Of a stretch of 64,000 bases of DNA, positions 1-11,459 are shown piece after piece. The position numbers and the translations under genes are program-made. The DNA is from Luzula sylvatica (Eukaryota; Streptophyta; Magnoliopsida; Poales; Juncaceae). Location: the NCBI GenBank assembly GCA_946800325.1, contig OX326958.1, positions 17,078,992-17,142,991 on the forward strand, read 5' to 3'. Every line of letters starts with the position of its first letter. Position 1 is the stretch's first letter. The notes under the pieces were generated by a model. The model did not search any database. It was not told the DNA's origin and saw nothing but the letters and a program-made list of their open reading frames with translations.

Positions 1-175
1 TTGCTTTATATCGCCATCCTGTAAGTAATTGCAATTAATTGAAATTATTTTGTTTTTTGAAATTATTTTATTTTTGTAAAATTGTAGGGCTTGTATGGCA
101 ACAATGGGGATTTTGTACTACCGTTTGTCGAAGAGTAATTTCGGTGATGGTTTGGTCGAAGAGGAGGCTCAGTAG
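1..175 (+). CDS. 3' terminal exons of an unidentified membrane-protein gene (partial)
   Basis: Bases 1-20 read in frame as the end of an exon (LLYIAI plus two bases) followed by a canonical donor GTAAGT at 21-26. An acceptor TTGTAG ends at 87, and the last exon 88-175 continues the frame to a TAG stop at 173-175. The joined peptide has a hydrophobic stretch (LLYIAILACMATMGILYY) and then a short polar, acidic tail ending VEEEAQ. This looks like a final membrane-spanning helix with a short tail of about 17 residues. The rest of the gene lies outside the window. I do not recognise the family. The call rests on good splice sites, frame continuity and a sensible peptide. A chance open frame cannot be excluded. 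Confidence 0.5.
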
Positions 176-694
176 GATTTCGAAATTCAAATTCATGACT
201 TTCTTTTTAAAATTTAAATTGTAATACTTTGAGGTCGTGTTATAGTCTTTTTTTTATTGTTTTTTTTGGTATTGCGAGGTATTAGAATATAAAATTAAAA
301 GGATATGTTTGTCAAACCGTTTTAGTAGATAAATCATGTATTTTATCGGCCCTTTATTTTTTTCTTAATCTTTTCATGTTTTTTTTTTTTTTTTTTGTCT
401 TTTAAATTTGGTCAATCCAGTACTCAGATTTGAATGAATAATCAGTTCACTTGATTTTTTTAATTATATATAATATTTTTTTATTTATTATTTTTTTATC
501 CGGAACCATACTTTGGAAATGAATCTATTCCGACCACATATATTTATTCGAACATGAATATTCTGAATATTCTGTAAGATACACTCCCTATTTGAACTTG
601 AATATTATCTCAATCAGAGATACCTACCGGCTCCACCATCCAATGATTATGTAATTTAGAGTAATGATATACATCTTCTAAAATTCTCCCCAAG
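176..694. other. AT-rich intergenic region
   Basis: This is probably the 3' UTR of the upstream gene followed by intergenic DNA. It has long T tracts (for example near 376-392) and no open frame or recognisable element. The last 50 bases (from about 645) could be the flank of the element that contains the following tandem repeat. Confidence 0.5.
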
Positions 695-1330
695 AAGTTT
701 GATGACGTGAATATTGTTTAACGTATTAAAAATTAATACATAAATATATGATTTAATATCTTAATTTATGATTTAATTATCTTAATTTATGATTGGACAT
801 CAAATTAAAATGTCAGACCACGACAAATTTCTTGAGGAAGAGGTGAGGGTTCTTTCCCAAAAAATTTGATTACGTGAATATTGTTTAACATATTAAAAAT
901 TAACACATACATATATAATTTAATATCTTAATTTATGATTTAATTATCTTAATTTATGATTGGACACCCAATTAAAATGTTAGATCACGACAAATTTTTT
1001 GAGGAAGAGATTAGGGTTCTTTCCCAAAAAATTTGATGACGTGAATATTGTTGAACATATTAAAAATTAACACATAAATATATAATTTAATATCTTAATC
1101 TATGATTTAATTATCTTAATTTATGGTTGGACCCAATTAAAATGTCAGACCAAGACAAATTTCTTGAGGAAGAGGTGAGGGTTCTTTCCCAAAAATTTTG
1201 ATAACGTGAATATTGTTTAACATATTAAAAATTAACACATAAAATATAATTTAATTATCTTAATTTATGATTGGACATCCAATTAAAATGTTAGATCTCA
1301 ACAAATTTCTTGAGGAAGATCTGAGGGTAC
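695..1330. repeat. Tandem repeat, ~167-bp unit, about 3.8 copies
   Basis: The anchor ending in ACGTGAATATTGTT recurs at 701, 868, 1035 and 1200, giving spacings of 167, 167 and 165 bp. Each unit then has AT-rich repeats of CTTAATTTATGATT, a segment TTAAAATGTYAGAYC, and the end CTTGAGGAAGA(G)GTGAGGGTTC. The copies differ by scattered substitutions and small indels. All four anchors keep ACGTG, the core of ABRE/bZIP sites; the first and third extend it to TGACGTG. The array ends about 390 bp upstream of the kinase start codon, so it may lie in the promoter. A regulatory role is inference. Confidence 0.85.
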
Positions 1331-1715
1331 ATCCAACATTTTCATATAATTTACATTTGTATAATTTAATTAGTTTCAAACCTTTTCCTTGTCCTTCTCC
1401 ACTAAGTTTGATTAAAAAAGAAAACGAGTAAAATAGAAGAAGGAAAGTATCAACACCATATGCAACGCGGCTTTTATCCATTGGATCCCAATCGACGCTG
1501 TATCCTCACCTTACATTTACATCCCATTCTCACTGTTCATATCGCTGACTTGTAATTAACATCTACAGATCTCGCGATCCCTAGGCCAAGCAAGCAAGCA
1601 AGGAACAATCTCATCGATCGATTCTCCAAGTAAGCACCTCTCCTCCTTCTTCTTCATCGATCGATCTATCTTAGCTACTTCAATCGTGTTCAATTCTGCA
1701 TTTGAATCGATTAGG
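1331..1715 (+). promoter_or_regulatory. Promoter-proximal region and 5' UTR of the diacylglycerol kinase gene, with a possible 85-bp leader intron
   Basis: No single convincing TATA box stands out. AT-rich candidates lie around 1343-1365. Between 1560 and 1715 the sequence is leader-like, with AAGCAAGCAAGCAAGG and CTCC/CTTC tracts. A donor GTAAGC at 1630 and an acceptor GATTAG ending at 1714 would define an 85-bp intron that places the start codon one base into the next exon. This is plausible for plants but unproven. Confidence 0.35.
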
Positions 1716-4469
1716 ATGGAGGCGGAAATGGAGAAGAATGAGGGATCGGAGAATAGCAACACTGAAATTCTGTTCAAGGAGCATTACATACCAGATTACA
1801 TATTCATTCCGGATTCATCACCACCAGAGAATACTGGAGAAATTCCCGCTTGTCCTGTCATCGTCTTCGTCAATTCCAGAAGTGGCGGACAACTCGGTAG
1901 TGAGTTGATCGTTACTTATCGCCAGCTTCTGAACAAGCTACAGGTATTACTCACTAGTAAAAAGTTTAATTTTAGTAAATAATTGATAATGAGGAGATTT
2001 GATTTTCGAAATTTTGACTTTGTGAAAAAGGTTTATGATCTTGGTGAAGAAGGACCGGATAAGGTCCTGCATAGAGTGTACCTCAATTTAGAGAGACTCA
2101 AATCTCAGAACAATGATCTCGCTGCTCATATTTTGAAAAGTTTAAGACTAATTGTGAGTAAATCAAATTCATACATTTGATCTTGAATTCGTGAATCGTT
2201 CCATTTTTTACAAATAAAAAAATTGAATTTGCAAAATAGGTTGCTGGTGGTGACGGTACGGCAAGTTGGCTTCTTGGCGTAGTGAGTGATTTGAGACTCG
2301 CTCATCCACCCGCAATTGCTACAGTTCCTCTCGGAACTGGAAATAATCTCCCTTTCTCTTTTGGATGGGTACGGTTTTTTACAAATTAAATAAATATATA
2401 ATTTGATTTCTTGAAAATGTTTTTATTTTATTTTTATTTTTTTAATGGTGAAGGGCAAGAGGAATCCAGGGACAAATACTGAGTGTGTGAAAACATTCCT
2501 TAATCAAGTCATGCAAGCAAAAGAAATGAAAATCGACAGGTAAATCTATTGATTCTTGTTTAAGATATATTAGACACAAATTATATTTAATTAGTTAATT
2601 ATTTAATTAAATATTTTTGAATATTAGTTGGCATATAATAATGAGAATGAAAGCGCCGAAAGAAGGTGAGTGCAATCCAATCGCGCCACAGCCACTCGAA
2701 TTACCGAACGCAATGCATGCATTTAAACGTGTCTCCACTTCTGATTCACTCAATGTGGTTAGTATTTATTTCAAATTCCCTCTTTATTAATTATTTTATT
2801 TTTTATTTTTCTTAAAAAAGCTTTCATTATTAATAATTACAGGAAGGATATCACACATATCGTGGGGGCTTTTGGAACTATTTCAGTATGGGTAAGCAAC
2901 ACATTATATATCTTTATCTTACTAAAATATGATTATAATTAAAATTATTAAATTATATTGATCTTTTAGGAATGGATGCGCAAGTATCATATGCATTTCA
3001 TACCGAACGAAAGACGCACCCTGAAAAATTCAAAAATCAGCTAACAAATCAGGTTGGTTTAATTTTAATTTTATTTTCTATATTTTAAATGTAATTAACT
3101 AATTAATTAATTAAATATTTATTAACGCAGCAAACATATGCAAAACTTGGAGTTACTCAAGGCTGGTTTTTCGCCTCTCTCGTTCATCCTTCTTCTAGGT
3201 TTCTTTTTTATTATCATCACTATTTCATTTGTAAATTAATATATTATAATCATATATATTATTATAATGCAGAAATATTGCTCAACTTGCGAAAGTGAAG
3301 ATAATGAAGAACGGAGAATGGCAAGAACTCCATATTCCTCGCAGGTACAGCAAGAACGACACATTTTAATTTTAATTTTATTTTTGAAAATGATTTTAAT
3401 AATATTTTTTTTTTTACAAAATACACAGTATTCGTTCGATCGTATGCTTAAACTTACCGAGCTTTTCTGGCGGTCTAAATCCCTGGGGAACTCCCAACAA
3501 AAACAAAGCGCGCGATGTCAGTAAATTCTTTATTTCAAAAATAAAAATAAAAATATTGGTTTAATTTTAATATAATAAAATAAATACAGAGAGACTTAAC
3601 CCCGCCCTACACGGACGATAAGCTCATCGAAGTAGTCGGCTTCCGCGACGCATGGCATGGCCTCGTCTTACTCGCTCCCAACGGCCACGGCACTCGTCTT
3701 GCTCAAGTACATTTAATTAAACCCATTAATCATAACCAAAAATAGGGGGATTTACATATTTACCCTTTTTTATGCTTGAAATTACATATTTACCCTTCTT
3801 AAATTTAAAATATCATATTTACCCTCTAAAATGCTCATATTTACCCAAAAATTAAAAAACCATCTAGTTTCTCCTTTAGAACTAACGTTCGACATTTAAA
3901 ATTACTATTTTACCCTTCTAAAAACAAAAAATATCATATTTACCCTTTCATAAATCTAAACTAGTAAATATGGTATTGAAATTAGATGATTTTTTATTTT
4001 TGAGTAAATATGATATTTTAGATTTATGAAAGGGTAAATATGATATTTTAATTTTAAGAAGGGTAAATATGTAAATCTCCCAAATTAATATATATTAAAT
4101 AAAATATTTATGTAGGCGCATAGGATAAGGTTCGAGTTTCATAAAGGAGCGACGGACCACACGTTCATGAGAATAGACGGGGAGCCGTGGAAGCAACCGT
4201 TACCAGCAGACGACGACACAGTCGTAGTCGAAATAAGTCATTTGGGACAGGTGAACATGTTGGCCTACGGACATTGCAAAGCGAAGAGCGTCGAGGAGCC
4301 GCCGTCGCCGCATTCGAGTAGTCACGCGAATGCTGCGGGGGAGGAGGAGGAGGATAGTTGCGAGGAGGCGGACGAGGAAGGGAGCGAGTGGCATGGAGGG
4401 GAGAAGAAGTTCGGGGCTGCCGAGACTTTTAAGATTCCGGAGCAGGTTGATATCGCTCATCTCAGTTGA
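1716..4469 (+). CDS. DGK5: Diacylglycerol kinase, plant DGK5-like (12 coding exons, 508 aa)
   Basis: The enzyme phosphorylates diacylglycerol with ATP to make phosphatidic acid, a plant lipid signal. Coding exons: 1716-1943, 2031-2153, 2240-2368, 2454-2539, 2628-2757, 2843-2891, 2970-3052, 3131-3198, 3273-3344, 3429-3516, 3590-3706, 4116-4469. All introns are GT-AG and the frame is continuous to TGA at 4467-4469. The N-terminal half is the catalytic domain, with NSRSGG near residue 53, the nucleotide-binding signature GGDGT at 120-124 and PLGTGNN at 147-153. The accessory domain follows ([50 protein letters not shown]). There is no C1 domain or membrane segment, as in the short plant cluster II/III kinases. 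Residues such as GWGKRNPGT and the ~508-aa length favour DGK5/6 over DGK3/4/7. The tail (from about 455) is acidic. The first ATG in the open frame was chosen; Met5 is an alternative. The gene looks intact. Confidence 0.92.
3745..4081. mobile_element. Fold-back MITE-like element in intron 11 of the kinase gene
   Basis: The element starts GGGGGATTTACATATTTACC and ends in the complement, GGTAAATATGTAAATCTCCC. Homology extends inward: the sequence at about 3775-3880 matches the reverse complement of about 3970-4078 over some 100 bp, with motifs TACATATTTACCCTT, ATATCATATTTACCC and CCATCTA in the same order. It is 337 bp, AT-rich, has no open frame and fills most of intron 11 (3707-4115, the longest intron). 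A target duplication is not clear, so no superfamily is assigned. Confidence 0.7.
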
Positions 4470-5511
4470 TTGTTTTGTGTTTTTGGTTTGCGTGATTTTG
4501 ATTTTTTGGTGGTGGGTTTGATTGGTGTGTGAATTAATTTGTTAAGATTACTGAAATCTTTACCGGCAACAAGGCTGGTTTGTAAGTTTGCAATGACAAA
4601 TAGTTGGCGATTGTGAATTGATTACCATTATTTTTTTCGATTAGTTACTTATAGACCGTTATAGAGTTTGGGGAGGGTGGCTGAGGAGGTCCAGGTGAAT
4701 AGACTGCTCCAGTCGTTAGGGAACCTGTTGCATTATTTACCACAAAGTTTTGGAAGTGGGTGGGACAAATCCGTTTCATGTCAAATAGACGTGCATAGCC
4801 GTTTGATTTCCGGTAAGCAAACAGTGTCATCCTTCGTTTCTTTAACAAAAGCCCAATTTACGAGTTGGCCAATTCGCAAATCTAACTCTTTTGCCTTCAC
4901 AAAAGATATTCGGGATGAATTTTGACCGTTAAGAAGTGAGTTAATATGGTTTAGCACGTCGGGGTGTCAAATTTTGGATTTGGAAATTTTGGCCAAGCCA
5001 AAAGTGATGCATGTTTTTCTGTAAAATACAAAAAATGATGTCTAAAACGAGAAAAATATTCAGTTTTCATGTTTTTATCATAAAAACTCCGTAATTGAAC
5101 ATTAACACCAGCAAATATTTATTTTTTTAAAAAATTTGGAAAATGCAAAAAGATTAACCCCCAACACCTTGAAAAATATAAACTTGTAATATTTTTTCTA
5201 AAAAATTGACAATAGTGATATTAAAAATATAAAATACTAAATTTTCATGTTTATTCCAAAACACACCATAATTAATAGTTAAAACATGATAATTTCAATT
5301 TTTCAAAATTTTTGTAAAAATGAAAAAAGTGGAGTCTAATAACTGCAGAAAAAATGAAACCATATTTTTCTAAATACAAATATTGACATTGAAACAAGGG
5401 GTGTACATAGATCGGGTTGAGCAGGTTTTTATCTAAATTGTAACCCAATCCAACAATAACGGGTTTTTATTTTTCCAACCCAACCCAACTCATGATACCT
5501 ATATAAATTTT
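4470..5511. other. 3' UTR and AT-rich intergenic DNA between the kinase gene and the satellite
   Basis: The kinase 3' UTR probably occupies the first one to two hundred bases. The stretch 4640-4925 is less AT-rich and open on both strands, but matches nothing I recognise. 5399-5500 has GGGTTGAGCAGG and CCAACCCAACCCAACTC runs, typical of low-complexity ends of plant dispersed repeats. No gene is supported. Confidence 0.5.
5062..5398. repeat. Degenerate ~179-bp tandem duplication
   Basis: Two diverged copies start with TTTTCATGTTT at 5063 and 5242 and share the same order of AT-rich blocks (CATAATTAA-like, AAAATTT, CCATATTTTTCTAAA-like). They are too diverged for certainty and could be a decayed repeat unrelated to the satellite that follows. 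Confidence 0.3.
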
Positions 5512-5839
5512 TAAAAACGTTATTTGAACTATTCAAAGTGTCAAAAGATTGCTATGAATCGAAAAGAAAACTTCCTTAGTTTTTGTACAATTTTTAAAAA
5601 CATGTTATTTGGACTCCTCAGAGCGTTAAACGATTGTTATGAATAAAAAACAAACTTTCTTAGTGTTTGTAAAATTTGGTGAAAAGTTATATAGTAAAAG
5701 ATACAAACAAATGATCTAAAAACACGTTATTTAGACTACTTACAACGTTAAAAGATTGTTATGAATCGAAAAACAAACTTTCTTAGTGTTTGTAAAATTT
5801 GGCGATAAGTTATGTAGTAAAAGATATGATACAAATGAT

Positions 5840-7180
5840 CTAAAATACACATTATTTGAACTCCTCAAAGCTTTAAAAGATTGCTACGAATTGAAAAGAA
5901 AACTTTCTTAATATTTGTTCAATTTGGTGAAAAGTTACGTGGCAAAAGATTCCATCGAAACCATCTCAAAAACACTTTATTTGGACTCCTCACAGCGTTA
6001 ACAGATTGTTATGAAACGGAAAACAATCTTTCTTAGTGTTTGTAAAATTTTGATGATAAGTTATGAAGTAAGTGATACGATACGAATGATCTAAAAACAC
6101 ATTATTTGAACTCCTCAAAGCGTAAAAAGATTGCATTGAATCGGAAAGAAAACTTTCTTTGTGTTTGTACAATTTGGTGAAAAGTCACGTAGTAAAAGAT
6201 TCGATCCAAAGCATCACAAAAACATGTTATTTGGACTCCTCAGAGCATTAAAAGATTGTTACGAATCGAAAAATTCTTAGTGTTTGTAAAATTTGGTGAA
6301 AAGTTATGTAGAAAAAGATACGATTCAAATGATCTAAAAACACGTTATTTGAACTCCTCGCAGTTTAAAAAGATTGCTTCGAATCGAAAATAGAACTTTC
6401 TTTGTGTTTGCACAATTTGGTGAAAAGTAATGTAGTAAAAGCTTCGATCCAAACCATCTCAAAAACTCGTTATTTGGACTCCTCAGAGCGTTAAATGACT
6501 TATGAATCGAAAAACAAACTTTCTTTGTGTTTGTAATATTTGGCGATAAGTTATGTAGTAAAAGATACAATGCAAGTGATCTAAAAACACGTTATTTGAA
6601 CACCTCAAAACGTAAAAATATTGCTATGAATCGAAAAGAAAACATTCTTAGTGTTTGTACAATGTGGTGAAAAGTTACGTAGTAAAAGATTCGATCCAAA
6701 CCATCTCAAAAACACGTTATTTGGACTTCTCAGAGCGTTAATATATTGCTAAGACTCGAAAAACAAATTTTCTTAGTGTTTGTAAAATTTGGTGAAAAGT
6801 TATGAAGTAAAAGAGACGATACAAATGATCTAAAAACAGGTTATTTGAACTCCACAAAGCGTAAAAATATTGCATTGAATCGAAAAGAAAACTTTCTTTG
6901 TGTTTGTACAATTTGGTGAAAAGTTACGTAGTAAAAGATTCGATCCAAAGCATCTCAAAAACACATTATTTGGACTCCTCAGAGCAATAAAAGATTGTTA
7001 CGAATTGAAAAACAAACTTTCTTAGTGTTTGTAAAAGTTGGTAAAAAGTTATGTAGTAAAAGATACGATCCAAATTATCTAAAAACACGTTATTTGAACT
7101 CCTCAAAGCGTAAAGAGATTGCTTTGAATCGAAAATAAATCTTTCTTTGTGTTTGTACAATTTGGGGAAAATTTACGTAG
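5840..7180. repeat. First copy of a 16-monomer local duplication
   Basis: This stretch matches 7825-9160 at a constant offset of 1985 bp (16 monomers). Shared private variants include AAGCTTTAAAAGA (5869, 7854), a short monomer with GAAAAATTCTTAG, and TTAAATGACTTATGAA. The second copy has a small deletion near 9029. A third copy lies in the block duplicated from 32236. Confidence 0.85.
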
Positions 7181-7824
7181 TAAAAGATTCCATCGAAAGC
7201 ATCTCAAAAACACATTATTTGGACTCCTCGGAGAATTAAAAGATTGTTACGTATCGAAAAACAAACTTTCTTAGTGTTTGTAAAATTTGGTGAAAAGTTA
7301 TATAGTAAAAGATTCGATACAAATGATCTAAAAATACGTTATTTGAACTCCTCAAAGAGTAAAAAGATTGCTTTGAATCGAAAAGAAAACTTTCTTTGTG
7401 TTTGTACAATTTGGTGAAAAGTTGCGTAGTAAAAGATTCGATCCAAAGATCGTAAAAACACATTATTTGGACTCCTCAGAGCATTAAAAGATTGCTACCA
7501 ATTGAAAAACAAACTTTCTTAGTGTTTGTAAAATTTGGTGAAAAGTTATGTAGTAAAAGATACGATACAAATGATCTAAAAACACGTTATTTGAACTCCT
7601 AAAAGCGTAAAGAGATTGCTATGAATCGAAAAGTAAACTTTATTAGTGTTTGTACAATTTGGTGAAAAGTTACGTAGTAAAATATTCGATCCAAACCATC
7701 TCAAAAGCTCGTAATTTGGATTCCTCGGAGCGTTAAAAGATTGTTATTAACCGAAAAACAAAATTTCTTAGTGTTTGTAAAATTTGGTGAAAAGTTATAT
7801 AGTAAAAGATATGATACAAATGAT

Positions 7825-9160
7825 CTAAAAAACACGTTATTTGAACTCCTCAAAGCTTTAAAAGATTGCTACGAATTGAAAAGAAAACTTTCTTAATATT
7901 TGTTCAATTTGGTGAAAAGTTACGTGGCAAAAGATTCCATCGAAACCATCTCAAAAACACTTTATTTGGACTCCTCACAGCGTTAACAGATTGTTATGAA
8001 ACGGAAAACAATCTTTCTTAGTGTTTGTAAAATTTTGATGATAAGTTATGAAGTAAGTGATACGATATGAATGATCTAAAAACACATTATTTGAATTCCT
8101 CAAAGCGTAAAAAGATTGCTTTGAATCAGAAAGAAAACTTTCTTTGTGTTTGTACAATTTGGTGAAAAGTCACGTAGTAAAAGATTCGATCCAAAGCATC
8201 ACAAAAACATGTTATTTGGACTCCTCAGAGCATTAAAAGATTGTTACGAATCGAAAAATTCTTAGTGTTTGTAAAATTTGGTGAAAAGTTATGTAGAAAA
8301 AGATACGATTCAAATGATCTAAAAACACGTTATTTGAACTCCTCGCAGTTTAAAAAGATTGCTTCGAATCGAAAATAGAACTTTCTTTGTGTTTGCACAA
8401 TTTGGTGAAAAGTAATGTAGTAAAAGCTTCGATCCAAACCATCTCAAAAACTCGTTATTTGGACTGCTCAGAGCGTTAAATGACTTATGAATCGAAAAAC
8501 AAACTTTCTTTGTGTTTGTAATATTTGGCGATAAGTTATGTAGTAAAAGATACAATGCAAGTGATCTAAAAACACGTTATTTGAACACCTCAAAGCGTAA
8601 AAATATTGCTATGAATCGAAAAGAAAACATTCTTAGTGTTTGTACAATTTGGTGAAAAGTTACGTAGTAAAAGATTCGATCCAAACCATCTCAAAAACAC
8701 GTTATTTGGACTCCTCAGAGCGTTAATATATTGCTAAGACTCGAAAAACAAACTTTCTTAGTGTTTGTAAAATTTGGTGAAAAGTTATGAAGTAAAAGAG
8801 ACGATACAAATGATCAAAAAAACAGGTTATTTGAACTCCACAAAGCGTAAAAATATTGCATTTAATCGAAAAGAAAACTTTCTTTGTGTTTGTACAATTT
8901 GGTGAAAAGTTACGTAGTAAAAGATTCGATCCAAAGCATCTCAAAAACACATTATTTGGACTCCTCAGAGCAATAAAAAATTGTTACGAATTGAAAAACA
9001 TAGTTTCTTAGTGTTTGTAAAAGTTGGTAACGTAGTAAAAGATACGATCCAAATTATCTAAAAACACGTTATTTGAACTACTCAAAGCGTAAAGAGATTG
9101 CTTTGAATCAAAAATAAATTTTTCTTTGTGTTTGTACAATTTGGAGAAAAGTTACGTAGT
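7825..9160. repeat. Second copy of the 16-monomer local duplication
   Basis: See 5840-7180. This copy is also the one carried into the larger duplicated block, matching 32980-34315 at offset 25155. Confidence 0.85.
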
Positions 9161-10411
9161 AAAAGATTCGATCCAAAGCATCTCAAAAACACATTATTTG
9201 GACTCCTCTGAGCATTAAAAGATTGTAAACGAATTGAAAAACAAACTTTCTTAGTGTTTGTAAAAGTTGGTGAAAAGTTATGTAGTAAAAGATACGATAC
9301 AAATGATCTAAAAACACGTTATTTGAACTCCTCAAAGCGTAAAATGATTTCTTTGAATCGAAAAGAAATCTATCTTTGTGTTTGTACAATTTGGGGAAGA
9401 GTAACGTAGTAAAAGATTCGATCCAAAGCATCTCAAAAACACGTTATTTGGACTCCTCAGAGCATTAAAATATTGTTACGAATCGAAAAACAAACTTTCT
9501 TAGTGTTTGTAAAATTTGGTGAAAAGTTATGTAGTAAAAGATATGATACAAATGATCTAAAAGACCGTTATTTGAACTCATGAAAGCGTAAAAAGATTGC
9601 TACGAATTGAAAAGAAAACTTTATTAGTGTTTGTACAATATGGTGAAAAGTTACGTAGTAAAAGATTCGATCGGAACCATCTCAAAAACGCGTTATTTGG
9701 ACTTCTCACAGTGTTAAAAGATTGTTATGAATCGAAAAACAAACTTTCTTAGTGTTTGCAAAATTTGGTGAAAAGTTATGTAGTAAAAGATACGATACAA
9801 ATGACTAAAAACATGTTATTTGAACTCCTCGAAGCGTAAAAAGATTGATTTGAATCGAAATGAAAACTTTCTTTGTGTTTGTACAATTTGGTGAAAACTT
9901 ACGTAGTAAAAGATTCGATCCAAAGCATCTCAAAAACACGTTATTTGGACTCCTCAGAGCATTAAAAGATTGTTAGGAATAGAAAAACAAACTTTCTTAG
10001 TGTTTGTAAAATTTGGTGAAAAGTAATTTAGTAAAATATATGATACAAATGATCTAAAAACACGTTATTTGAACTCCTAAAAGCGTAAAAAGATTTCTAC
10101 GAATCGAAAAGAAAATTTTATCAGTGTTTGTACAAATTGGTGAAAAGTTACGTAGTAAAAGATTCGATCGAAACCGTCTCAAAAACACGTTATTTGGACT
10201 TCTCACAGCGTTAAAAGATTGTTACGAATCGAAAAACAAACTTTCTCAGTGTTTGTGAAATTTGGTTAAAAGGTATGTAGTAAAAGATACGATACAAATG
10301 ATCTAAAAACACGTTATTCGAACTCCTCGATGCGTAAAATGATTGCTTTGGATCAAAAAGAAAACTTTCTTTGTGGTTGTACAATTTAGGAAAAAGTTAC
10401 GTAGTAAAAGA

Positions 10412-11444
10412 TGTTGGGTATCGGCGTCACTACCGAGCCCCGCGCAGCGGATTGAAGGGCCCGGTCCGACCCGATCCCGAGGACCACGTCGTCGACCCGA
10501 GAGTACGAATCCTAAATCTACGTGCAACTACCTATGAATATAACAATTATAGACATAGATTCATACCACGTGAAATTGATCACGGTGACGGGTTGAAAGC
10601 GTAGTTGCTGCCTTTTTGTTGCTCCAATCTTCGGTAACACGTGCGTCCCATTCCCGCGCGATTCGACACCTTCGATTGAGCTCCGATTTGTCGTATACAA
10701 CCGGATCACATCCGGTTCGTCATCCATCTTGCTCTAGCTTGATCACAATAGAGGATTTCAGATGAAATCCCTCTACCCGTATCCACCTTGAGCCTCGTCT
10801 TTCGGTTACGCGCGATTCCCCTAAAATCGTCGTAAACTTGCTTAAAACCTTCAATCTCTCTAATGGAGTTTTCTCTCTTTTCTTGTCTCACAAGAATTCT
10901 CTTCTCAGATCTGGAATTACCAGAGAGAGAGAAGATCAACAATTGATCTTATATTAACACCATAATTAATGAGGGATTAATGAGTACAAAGAAAAACTGC
11001 TAATCTGGAATTTGGATCACAGTCCGTCATGACGCACAGAATGGTGCGTCATGATGCACCAGTCACGTTTCCTAGAAACAGCATTTACTATTGGTCCGTC
11101 ATGACTGACCATACAGTCCGTCATGACTGACCATACAGTCCGTCATGACGCACCATATTGTGCGTCATGACTGACCATACTCACAGATTGGTACACAAAA
11201 TTCCCTTTGGTCCGTCATGACTGACCAATCTGTCCGTCATGACTGACCATGTTATTTCTGTGTAATCTGACAGATTAACCTATTGGTCCGTCATGACTGA
11301 CCAAACAGTCCGTCATGACTGACCATGTTATTTCTGTCAGATTTGCATAATCTTATTATGCATCCAATCGTATCGACGAATGCGTACGTTCGTCTATCCT
11401 CATGTGTGCAAGCTACTAGTTGATCTATAACTGTATTTCCTTCA
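10412..11444 (-). repeat. 3' LTR of the non-autonomous element
   Basis: This 1033-bp LTR is the downstream copy in the element's minus orientation. By eye it is identical to 17188-18220 at a constant offset of 6776. It contains an array of ten GTCATGAC-type words (11020-11326) in U3 and perfect triloop inverted repeats at 10699-10717 and 11344-11362. Confidence 0.95.
11020..11326. repeat. GTCATGAC word array in the 3' LTR
   Basis: Ten words occur, most in the form TCCGTCATGACTGACC, some as CCGTCATGACGCAC or GCGTCATGACTGACC. They lie in the U3 part of the LTR. Confidence 0.9.
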
Positions 11445-11459
11445 GTCTCCCACTCAGTT
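11445..11459 (-). other. Polypurine tract
   Basis: On the minus strand AACTGAGTGGGAGAC immediately precedes the 3' LTR, as expected for plus-strand priming. It agrees with the orientation given by the primer site. Confidence 0.85.

Larger units (their letters stand above)
5512..10411. repeat. Satellite block I (124-bp monomers, A and B types), gene-proximal edge of the array
   Basis: Monomers are recognised by ACGTTATTTGGACTCCTC (type A) or ACGTTATTTGAACTCCTC (type B) about every 124 bp. Type A goes on GAGCATTAAAAGATTGTTACG and CTTAGTGTTTGTAAAATTT. Type B goes on AAAGCGTAAAAAGATTGCT and CTTTGTGTTTGTACAATTT. Both share GGTGAAAAGTTAYGTAGTAA. The first monomer (5512-5588) is truncated after GTACAATTT, and the first few are more diverged than those inside, as expected at a satellite edge. 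The block ends at the AAAGA target site of the LTR element. Confidence 0.95.

Noticed and set aside
1702..1908. Alternative frame starting at an ATG inside the kinase first exon region
   Set aside because: It is a shadow of the kinase exon. It does not continue through the splice sites.
4645..4925. Overlapping open frames on both strands (67 and 85 codons)
   Set aside because: No recognisable family, no splice or promoter context, and a position in the kinase 3' flank. Less AT-rich sequence alone explains the open frames.
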